Assembly (NCBI RefSeq): GCF_003001935.1
Contig: NZ_PVNG01000021.1
Coordinates: 124,001 to 188,000, forward strand
DNA from: Nonomuraea fuscirosea
Lineage (GTDB): Bacteria; Actinomycetota; Actinomycetes; Streptosporangiales; Streptosporangiaceae
Length of the DNA stretch: 64,000 nucleotides
Reading direction: 5' to 3'
Both the position numbers and the translations under genes were made by a program. Below are positions 57,883-64,000 of the stretch, piece after piece. Position 1 is the stretch's first letter; every line of letters starts with the position of its first letter. The notes below the pieces were generated by a model that saw nothing but the letters and a program-made list of their open reading frames with translations, searched no databases and had not been told where the DNA came from.

Positions 57883-59088
57883 TCAGGTCAGGGACATGAA
57901 GTCCGGCAGCGTGAGGGCCGAGTGGGCCGACACGGCCTCCGCGCCCCGCAGGGTGGTGAGCCCGCGCAGCCGGTCGTTGCGCTGCTCCAGCGCCTCGGCG
58001 GTGGTCGGGAAGAGGGTGGCGCCGCCCTCGTCGACCAGGTCCTGGTTCTGGGTGACGAACGCGCGCGTGTCGCGTTCGTACGCGGCGAAGCCCGCGGCGT
58101 GGTCCTGGTTCGCCAGCGAACCGGCCAGCATGTACGCGCCGACGAGCGCGAGGCTGGTGCCCTGCCCGGTGAGGAACGAGGGCGCGTACGCGGCGTCGCC
58201 CACCAGCGCGACCCGCCCGCTGGACCAGCGGGGCAGCCGGATCTGGGCGACCGTGTCGAAGAACAGGTCGTCCGCCTCGCGCATGGCGGCCAGCATGCCG
58301 GGCACCTCCCAGCCGGCGTCGGCGAACACCGACGCGACCAGGTCCCGCTGCGCCTCGGGGGTGGGGAACTCGTCGAACGGCCGCCGCGGACGGGCGAAGT
58401 TCAGGAAGGCGTGCACCTGCTCGTCGTCGTCCCCGGTGGCGTAGAGCGCCGCGGCCCGGCCGGGGGTGTTCCACATGACGAGCTCGCGGGAGAGCCCGAA
58501 CGTGTTGCGCATGGTGAACACGGCGAAGCAGTAGCCGAGGTACCGGTCGAACAGGTGCTCGGGGCCGAACAGCCGCTCCCGGGTGCGCGAGTGCATCCCG
58601 TCCGCGCCGAAGACCAGGTCGAACGTGCGCCGGGCGCCGCCGCGGAAGGTGACGTCGACCCCGTCGCCGGACTGGTCGAGAACGTCGATGGAGTCGCCGA
58701 ACAGGAACTCCGCGTCGTGGCGGACCGTCGCGTGCAGGGCCTCGCTCAGGTCGCCGCGCCGCACTTCGAGGTCTCGTCCCTCGGTGTCGCCGGTGACGGT
58801 GCCGGGGCGGACCGAGGCCACCTGGCCGCCGCCCTCGTCCAGGAAGGTCATCCGGCGCAGGTCGACGTGCGCGTCGCGCAGGCGCGGCAGGATGCCCATG
58901 CGCTCGACCACGTCGAGCGCGGTGCCGCGCACGTCGATGGGATAGCCGCCGTTGCGGACGGTGGCCGCCTTCTCCACCACCGTGACGGCGAATCCGTGGC
59001 GGTTCAGCCAGTACGCGAGGGCGAGCCCCGCGACGCTGGCCCCCGACACCAGGACCTCGCGCTTCCGCGTGCTGTGGATGTTCGTCAT
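57883..59088 (-). CDS. FAD-dependent monooxygenase (TetX-like)
   Basis: A 401-aa class A flavoprotein. The FAD motif is 'EVLVSGASVAGLALAYWLNR', followed by 'RNGGYPIDVRGTALDVVERM', the DG motif 'VFGADGMHSRTRERLFG' and the GD motif 'GRVALVGDAAYAPSFLTGQG'. Such enzymes hydroxylate drugs or polyketides and resemble TetX-type tetracycline inactivators and biosynthetic oxygenases. Its start overlaps the stop of the MFS gene (ATGA). With the divergent TetR gene this makes an efflux-plus-modification cassette, so a detoxification role is likely. Confidence 0.9.
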   Translation of the reverse strand: MTNIHSTRKREVLVSGASVAGLALAYWLNRHGFAVTVVEKAATVRNGGYPIDVRGTALDVVERMGILPRLRDAHVDLRRMTFLDEGGGQVASVRPGTVTGDTEGRDLEVRRGDLSEALHATVRHDAEFLFGDSIDVLDQSGDGVDVTFRGGARRTFDLVFGADGMHSRTRERLFGPEHLFDRYLGYCFAVFTMRNTFGLSRELVMWNTPGRAAALYATGDDDEQVHAFLNFARPRRPFDEFPTPEAQRDLVASVFADAGWEVPGMLAAMREADDLFFDTVAQIRLPRWSSGRVALVGDAAYAPSFLTGQGTSLALVGAYMLAGSLANQDHAAGFAAYERDTRAFVTQNQDLVDEGGATLFPTTAEALEQRNDRLRGLTTLRGAEAVSAHSALTLPDFMSLT

Positions 59089-60482
59089 TGTTCTTCTCCT
59101 CTGTTCAGGGTGCGGACGGCGAGCAGCGCCAGCGCCGTGACGGCGCTCGCGATGCCGAAGCCGATGATGAAAGCCGATTCGTCCGGGATGTTCGCCCCGG
59201 AGGGGGTCATGGCGGTGAGCAGGATGCCGCCGAGCTGCGCGCCCGCGGTGAAGCCGATCACGCGGGTCACCAGGATCAGGCTGGTGGCGGTGCCGGTGTC
59301 GCCGCCGTCGCCGGTGGTGGCGGTCTTGACGACCACCGCCGTGACGCAGATGCCGCTGGCCAGGGAGATCAGCACCTTGCCGATGACGAGGTGCCAGACC
59401 TCGCCGTGCAGCAACGCCAGGGCCGCCAGCGTGGCCACGGCGCCGGCGATGCCGGCGGCGACCGCCGTGCGCGCGCCGAACCGCCGCGCCGCGAACCCGG
59501 CGATCGGACCGCTGACCGCCGCCGCGACGGCGCTGGGCAGCAGGTAGAGGCCCATGTCGCTGGCGCTGGCGCCGAATCCGTAGGCGTCGGCGGGCACCGC
59601 GAACAGTTGCGGGACGAGGTACATGGACGCCGCGGTGCCGAGGCAGACGGCGAACGTGATCGCGTACGAGCTCCACATGCCCGGCCGCGCGAGCAGGCGC
59701 AGGTCGACCATCGGCGCGGCCGAGCGGCGTTCGACCCGGATCCAGCCGATCACGAGGCCGGCCAGGAGCAGGACGAGGGCGCCGAACTCGAGCGGCCGGC
59801 TGCCGGCCTCGGGCACCATCGGGAGCACCAGCATGAGCGTCAGCAGGGCGCCGCTCATGAGCACCAGGCCGGGCCAGTCGATCCTGGCGTCCGACCGGGC
59901 GGGCGGGTCGTCCGGGATCAGCCGGTGCACGAGCACGGTGCCCACGGCGATGACGAGCGTCGGTATCGCGAACATCCAGTGCCGCGACAGGCCTTCCGCG
60001 ATGGGCCCGGCGATCATCGAGCCCACCAGGTTGCCGCCCACGAACATGCCGCTGACCACCCCGATCGCCGTGTGGGCCGATCCGGGTGGGAGGTGCTTGC
60101 GTACGAGGATGAACGAGAGCGGCAGCGCGCCCACCATCGCGCCCTGCAGGATTTGCCCGGCCAGCAGCACCGGCAGGTTGGGCGCCAGCGACGACACCAG
60201 GCCGCCGGCCAGCACCACGATCATCAGCCGGGTCATGACCCGCCTTCCGCCGTAGCGGTCGCCGAGGGTGCCCGAGACGGGCAGCAGGAGGGCGCCGCTG
60301 ATGAGCAGCGCGGTGCTGAGCAGCGCCCCTTGGGCCGGGCTCAACGCCAGCTCGCGTTGCAGCAGCGGGAGCGTCGGCGTCAGCACCGACTCCAGGGCGC
60401 CGGTGGCGATGGCCAGCAGGCACAGGGCGCCGACGGCGGCCTTCCCGATGCCGACCGGTGGAGGAGCCAGAGTGGTGGTCAT
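59085..60482 (-). CDS. MFS drug exporter
   Basis: A 465-aa major facilitator (about 14 helices) with motif A 'SGTLGDRYGGRRVMTRLM' and motif C-like 'TAIGVVSGMFVGGNLVGSM'. The ATG at 60482 ('MTTTLAPPPVG') is adopted because AGGAAAGGA lies upstream; a 31-codon extension is unlikely. It is the first gene of the operon with the TetX-like monooxygenase and is divergent from a TetR gene across 165 nt with several TGTA/TACA half-sites. Confidence 0.9.
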   Translation of the reverse strand: MTTTLAPPPVGIGKAAVGALCLLAIATGALESVLTPTLPLLQRELALSPAQGALLSTALLISGALLLPVSGTLGDRYGGRRVMTRLMIVVLAGGLVSSLAPNLPVLLAGQILQGAMVGALPLSFILVRKHLPPGSAHTAIGVVSGMFVGGNLVGSMIAGPIAEGLSRHWMFAIPTLVIAVGTVLVHRLIPDDPPARSDARIDWPGLVLMSGALLTLMLVLPMVPEAGSRPLEFGALVLLLAGLVIGWIRVERRSAAPMVDLRLLARPGMWSSYAITFAVCLGTAASMYLVPQLFAVPADAYGFGASASDMGLYLLPSAVAAAVSGPIAGFAARRFGARTAVAAGIAGAVATLAALALLHGEVWHLVIGKVLISLASGICVTAVVVKTATTGDGGDTGTATSLILVTRVIGFTAGAQLGGILLTAMTPSGANIPDESAFIIGFGIASAVTALALLAVRTLNRGEEQ

Positions 60483-60583
60483 GGACGTCCTTTCCTGCTG
60501 ACCGGGCGGCGCTCGCGGCCCAGACCTGCTGGTGGGGGACGTGCTCGGAACAGGGTGCGGCGTGGTCCGTGCCACCGCGAAAA

Positions 60584-60629
60584 TTACACTACAACATGTA
60601 CTGTAGTTAATTACAACGATCAGTGTAGT
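60584..60629. promoter_or_regulatory. Operator/promoter cluster of TGTAGT half-sites
   Basis: ACTACA (60588-60593) faces TGTAGT (60602-60607) across 8 nt. TGTAGTTAATTACA (60602-60615) is a second near-palindrome. A further GTGTAGT follows at 60623-60629. This A+T-rich block between the MFS and TetR genes is the likely TetR operator. Confidence 0.6.
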
Positions 60630-60647
60630 TCCGCTAGGATTCTGTCC

Positions 60648-61283
60648 ATGCCGCCTACGAAGACGCTGCGTGAGGGATCCGCGAAGAAACGGGCCGCCAT
60701 CCTCGCCGCGGCCCAGGAGCTGTTCCTCGCCAACGGCTTCGACCGGTCGAGCATCGACGCGATCGCCGCCCGGGCGAAGGTGTCGACCCGGACGGTCTAC
60801 GACTACTTCGGCGACAAGCGGACCCTGCTGCGCACCGTCGTCGAGAACATCGGCCAGTCGCTGATCGCCACGATCCAGCGCACCCTCGACGAGACGCTCA
60901 CCGACCTCACCGAGGCCGGCGAACTGGAGGACGCGCTCGTCACGTTCTCCATGAGGATCGCCACCGACATGCTCAACTCAGCCGACTACGCCATGCTGCA
61001 ACGGCTGGGCCAGACGGAGTCCGACCACCTGCCACCCAGGGACGACCGCGCGATGGCCAACGCCCCCGACGAGGCCGTCGGGGAGCGGCTCGCCGCCCTG
61101 GCCAGGGCCGGGCTGCTCGACATCGCCGACCCGAGGCTCGCCGCCGACCACTTCATCGCGCTGACCTTCGGAGTCGCCATCAGCCGGCTCGGCTCCGCGA
61201 ACGCGGCGGGGGACGCCCGGGTCCGGCCGCTCATCGTCGAGGGAGTGCGGGCGTTCCTCCGGGCGTACGGGAAGGAGCGATGA
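60648..61283 (+). CDS. TetR/AcrR-family regulator
   Basis: A 211-aa TetR regulator with 'KKRAAILAAAQELFLANGFD', 'RSSIDAIAARAKVSTRTVYD' and 'YFGDKRTLLRTVVENI' (residues 13-70) and a TetR_C-type ligand domain ('DHFIALTFGVAISRL'). ATG 60648 is the only good start. It is divergent from the MFS/FAD-monooxygenase operon and separated by an operator-rich gap, so it is their likely repressor. It is convergent with the acyl-CoA ligase gene, the stop codons being 8 nt apart. Confidence 0.93.
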   Translation: MPPTKTLREGSAKKRAAILAAAQELFLANGFDRSSIDAIAARAKVSTRTVYDYFGDKRTLLRTVVENIGQSLIATIQRTLDETLTDLTEAGELEDALVTFSMRIATDMLNSADYAMLQRLGQTESDHLPPRDDRAMANAPDEAVGERLAALARAGLLDIADPRLAADHFIALTFGVAISRLGSANAAGDARVRPLIVEGVRAFLRAYGKER

Positions 61284-61291
61284 GAGGCGGC

Positions 61292-62815
61292 TCAGCCGGC
61301 GTCGGGGAGCGGGAGGCGGCGCAGCCGGGGTTTCTGGATCTTGCCTGAGCCCGTCTTCGGCAGGTCGTCCGTGATGTCGACGTACCTCGGGATCTTGTAC
61401 GTGGCCAGGCGGGGGCGGAGGAAGGCGCGCAACTCCTCGGCGGTGAGGCTCGCGCCGGGGCGCGCGACCACGAACGCGCGGCCGGCCTCGCCCCAGGTGG
61501 CGTCGGGCACCCCGAGTACGGCGGCCTCGGCGACGGCCGGATGCTCGAAGATCACGGCCTCGACCTCGGCCGGGTAGACGTTCTCCCCGCCCGAGATGTA
61601 CATGTCCTTGAGCCGGTCGATGACGTGCAGATGGCCGTCCTCGTCCAGGGCGGCGACGTCGCCGGAGCGGAACCAGCCGCCCTCGGCGAACGCGGCGGCG
61701 CTCGCCTCGGGGTCGCGCCAGTAGCCGGGGGTCACGTTCGGTCCCTGGATGAGGACCTCGCCCGGCTGTCCCGCCGCCGCTTCCGTGCCGTCGGGCCGGA
61801 CGACCCGGACATCGGCGAAGAACACCGGCACACCCGCTGAGCCCGCCTTGCGCGCGCTCTGGCCGGCGTCGAGAAAGGTGGCGCCGGGAGCGGTCTCGGT
61901 GAGCCCGTACCCCTGGCAGAACACCAGGCCCCGCTCCTGGTACGCGCGGATCAGCGCGACGGGGACCGCCGCGCCCCCGGCCATGAGATGGCGCAGCGAC
62001 GACAGGTCCGCCTCGGCCCAGCGGGGCGAGCGGGCGAAGGCGGCGAACATCGTGGTGACCCCGAACATCCAGGTGACCCGGTGCTCACCGATGAGGTCGT
62101 AGCACTCGTCCACGTCCCACGACGGCATGATCACCGAGCGGCCGCCCTTGAGGAAGGTCGGCAGCAGGGTCTGGTTCAGAGCCGCGACGTGGAACAGCGG
62201 CGCGCTGATCAGCGTCACCTCCTCGCTGGTGACGTCGACGCCGAGGAGCAGGTTGAAGCAGTTCCACACGAGGTTGGCGTGGGTGAGCAGCGCGCCCTTG
62301 GGCCGCCCGGTCGTTCCGGAGGTGTAGAGGATGAGCGCCGGGTCGTCCGGCCGCACGGGCGTGTCGATCGGGGTGGGGTCGCCCGCCGCGAGCCAGGTCT
62401 CGTAGTGGCTCTCCCCCGGAGCCGGGGCGCCGACGGCGACGAGGTGCGGCGGAGGGACCGGCAGGGCCCGGACCGTCTCGGCGCACTCGGGCGCGTAGAT
62501 CAGCACCGTGGCGCCCGAGTGGTCCAGCATGTAGCCGATCTCGGGCGCGGCCAGGCGGAAGTTCAGCGGCACGAAGATCGCCCCGAGCAGGTGCGCGGCG
62601 AACATCGTCTCGACGAAGGCGACGTGGTTGCGGCCGAGGTAGGCGACCCGGTCACCGGCCCGCACCCCCGAAGCGCGCAGCCGCGACGCCAGCCGGGTGG
62701 TCCGCTCGTGGACCTCCGCGTAGGTGACGGACCGGTCCGCGAGAACGAACGCGGTCCGGTCCGGGGTCATCCGTGCCCGGCGGGCGGGCCAGCCGCCCAG
62801 TCCGGCGTTGCGCAT
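61292..62815 (-). CDS. Acyl-CoA synthetase / AMP-dependent ligase
   Basis: A 507-aa ANL-superfamily ligase with the AMP motif 'LILYTSGTTGRPKGALLTHA', 'FCQGYGLTETAPGATFLD' and the hinge region 'WFRSGDVAALDEDGHLHVID', 'RLKDMYISGGENVYPAEVEA', plus the late catalytic Lys in 'LPKTGSGKIQK'. It activates a carboxylic acid (fatty or aromatic) to its CoA thioester. ATG 62815 is the start. The MaoC and amidohydrolase genes lie upstream on the same strand, suggesting one catabolic operon transcribed from beyond the right edge. Confidence 0.93.
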   Translation of the reverse strand: MRNAGLGGWPARRARMTPDRTAFVLADRSVTYAEVHERTTRLASRLRASGVRAGDRVAYLGRNHVAFVETMFAAHLLGAIFVPLNFRLAAPEIGYMLDHSGATVLIYAPECAETVRALPVPPPHLVAVGAPAPGESHYETWLAAGDPTPIDTPVRPDDPALILYTSGTTGRPKGALLTHANLVWNCFNLLLGVDVTSEEVTLISAPLFHVAALNQTLLPTFLKGGRSVIMPSWDVDECYDLIGEHRVTWMFGVTTMFAAFARSPRWAEADLSSLRHLMAGGAAVPVALIRAYQERGLVFCQGYGLTETAPGATFLDAGQSARKAGSAGVPVFFADVRVVRPDGTEAAAGQPGEVLIQGPNVTPGYWRDPEASAAAFAEGGWFRSGDVAALDEDGHLHVIDRLKDMYISGGENVYPAEVEAVIFEHPAVAEAAVLGVPDATWGEAGRAFVVARPGASLTAEELRAFLRPRLATYKIPRYVDITDDLPKTGSGKIQKPRLRRLPLPDAG

Positions 62816-62867
62816 CGGTGTTCGCTCTCCTGTCGGCGGGGGGACCCGGGACTCCGTACGGGCGGCG

Positions 62868-63326
62868 TCAGGCGTAGTGCCGCAGGAGGGCCCGGGCCAC
62901 GCAGGCCGGCTTGCCCGACCCTTCGATCTCGACGGTGAAGTCGAGGTGCATCTGGACGCCGTCGCCGGGGACGTCCTCGACCGAGGCGACGACGCCGGCC
63001 AGGCGGATCCTGGCGCCCACCTTGACCGGGGCGGGGAAGCGCACCTTGTCCAGGCCGTAGTTGATGCTCATCTTCACGTCCTGGATGTCCAGCAGCTCGT
63101 TGAACAGCGGGATGACCAGGGCCAGGGTCAGGTAGCCGTGCGCGATCGTGCCGCCGAACGGCCCGGCCGCGGCTCTGCCAGGGTCGACGTGGATCCACTG
63201 GTGGTCGTCGGTGGCGTCGGCGAAGGTGTTCACCCGGTCCTGGGTGATCTCGTGCCAGCCGGTGTGGCCGAGGTCCTTGCCGCTCAGCGCCCTGATCTCA
63301 TCGAGCCCTCGCGCGGTGGTGGTCAT
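62868..63326 (-). CDS. MaoC-like dehydratase
   Basis: A 152-aa hot-dog fold (R)-specific enoyl-CoA hydratase-type protein. It has 'RVNTFADATDDHQWIHVDPG' (catalytic Asp/His), 'RAAAGPFGGTIAHGYLTLAL' and 'VKVGARIRLAGVVASVEDVP'. It hydrates or dehydrates CoA thioesters made by the adjacent ligase. Its start overlaps the stop of the amidohydrolase gene (ATGA). Confidence 0.92.
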   Translation of the reverse strand: MTTTARGLDEIRALSGKDLGHTGWHEITQDRVNTFADATDDHQWIHVDPGRAAAGPFGGTIAHGYLTLALVIPLFNELLDIQDVKMSINYGLDKVRFPAPVKVGARIRLAGVVASVEDVPGDGVQMHLDFTVEIEGSGKPACVARALLRHYA

Positions 63327-64000
63327 GCCGGTGCCGTCCTCTCCTGGGTGCCGAGCCCGAGCAGGCGTACGGCGTTGTCCTTCAGAATCTTCGGGCGGAC
63401 CTCGGGCTTGATGTCGAGCTTGGCGAAGTCGCCGAGCCAGCGGTCCGGGGTGATCACGGGGTAGTCGGAGCCGAAGAGCACCTTGTCCTTGAGCAGCGTG
63501 TTGGCGTAGCGCACGAGCTGCGGCGGGAAGTACTTCGGCGACCAGCCCGACAGGTCGATGTACACGTACGGCTTGTGGGTGGCCACCGCGAGCGCCTCGT
63601 CCTGCCACGGGAACGACGGATGGGCCAGGATGATCCGCAGTTCGGGGAAGTCCACGGCCACGTCGTCCACCAGCATCGGGTTGCCGTACTTGAGCCGGAT
63701 GCCGCCCCCACCGGGAACGCCGGCGCCGATGCCGGTCTGCCCGGTGTGGAACAGCGCCGGGACGCCCAGCTCCTCGATCGCCTCGTACAGCGGGTAGGCC
63801 ACCGGGTCGTTGGGGGCGATGCCCTGGATGCTCGGGTGGAACTTGAAGCCGCGCACGCCGTGCTCGGCGACCAGCCGCCGCGCCTCGCGCGCACCAGCCC
63901 GGCCCTTCCACGGGTCGACGCTGGCGAACGGGATCAGCACGTCGGCGTGCTCGGCGCAGCTCTGCGCGACCTCCTCGTTGGAGATGCGCGGGTGCCCGGT
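63323..64000 (-). CDS. Amidohydrolase (ACMSD-like), 5' end outside window
   Basis: The 225 visible codons are the C-terminal part of an amidohydrolase_2 TIM barrel: 'HGVRGFKFHPSIQGIAPNDP', 'GVPALFHTGQTGIGAG' (metal His), 'FPELRIILAHPSFPWQDEAL', and 'LLKDKVLFGSDYPVITPDRW' (catalytic Asp). This subgroup includes decarboxylases of aromatic acids such as ACMS or gamma-resorcylate. The frame is open to the right edge. Its stop overlaps the MaoC start (ATGA). With the ligase and MaoC it suggests an aromatic or acyl catabolic operon. Confidence 0.9.
   Translation of the reverse strand, partial: TGHPRISNEEVAQSCAEHADVLIPFASVDPWKGRAGAREARRLVAEHGVRGFKFHPSIQGIAPNDPVAYPLYEAIEELGVPALFHTGQTGIGAGVPGGGGIRLKYGNPMLVDDVAVDFPELRIILAHPSFPWQDEALAVATHKPYVYIDLSGWSPKYFPPQLVRYANTLLKDKVLFGSDYPVITPDRWLGDFAKLDIKPEVRPKILKDNAVRLLGLGTQERTAPA

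Noticed and set aside
57883..60423. Apparent 846-aa fusion of MFS and FAD monooxygenase
   Set aside because: The frame upstream of 59088 is out of phase with the real MFS gene. There is an ATGA overlap, not a fusion.
1..64000. tRNA, rRNA, CRISPR arrays or a replication origin
   Set aside because: I saw no cloverleaf, rRNA-like segment, regularly spaced repeats or DnaA-box cluster while reading the window. No dedicated search could be run.

Overview
The window is about 70% GC, dense and mostly operonic, and looks like the chromosome of a filamentous actinomycete. Four things point that way: SigB/SigF-family stress sigma logic, a mycothiol-dependent maleylpyruvate isomerase, a CU044_5270/ECF pair, and many ATGA/GTGA start-stop overlaps. 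A Streptosporangiales member such as Nonomuraea is my best guess, but it is inference. I saw no rRNA, tRNA or CRISPR.

Region 1 (1-16.4 kb) is a general-stress and envelope island. It holds a SigB/SigF-type sigma factor and small membrane or stress proteins (DUF1206, DUF6458, GlsB/YeaQ, CsbD-like, LapA-like, DUF6328). It also holds a TerC protein, two acyl-CoA desaturases, a zf-UBP protein and a LysR regulator. A partner-switching set follows: two STAS antagonists, a Ser/Thr kinase with a coiled-coil N-terminus, and two damaged RsbW-like ATPases. Three proteins here share an undescribed 'W-x2-LQ-x-FV' module. Several genes are frameshifted or truncated, one of them by a small inverted-repeat element.

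Region 2 (16.4-23.8 kb) is a nested mobile-element scar. A Tn3-family transposase pseudogene (minus strand) is split by a Tn554-like element. That element carries two overlapping tyrosine recombinase genes and a helix-turn-helix passenger. The truncated 5' end of the Tn3 gene abuts the 3' remnant of an alpha/beta hydrolase.

Region 3 (23.8-36.0 kb) holds housekeeping and regulatory cassettes. They are LysR/DUF1330, a NarL-type two-component system beside a CPBP protease, SnoaL, an ECF sigma with a CU044_5270-type anti-sigma and secreted paralogue, a methyltransferase, an ArsR (CmtR-like)-CDF efflux operon, and a divergent TetR/MDR oxidoreductase pair with a perfect inverted-repeat operator.

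Region 4 (36.0-53.7 kb) is catabolic. A complete gentisate operon (3-hydroxybenzoate 6-hydroxylase, gentisate dioxygenase, maleylpyruvate isomerase, fumarylpyruvate hydrolase) is flanked by two IclR regulators. Next comes a TetR regulon (FAD hydroxylase, TetR, DoxX) with three copies of one operator. A four-gene operon follows (MatC-type carrier, TPP enzyme, class II aldolase/decarboxylase, aldehyde dehydrogenase), then an SDR enzyme and a secreted SGNH hydrolase.

Region 5 (53.7-64 kb) contains an XRE/membrane-protein pair with twin palindromic operators, a MarR-MFS pair, a short pseudogene graveyard, a TetR/MFS/FAD-monooxygenase resistance-type cluster, and the start of an acyl-CoA ligase-MaoC-amidohydrolase operon that runs off the right edge.
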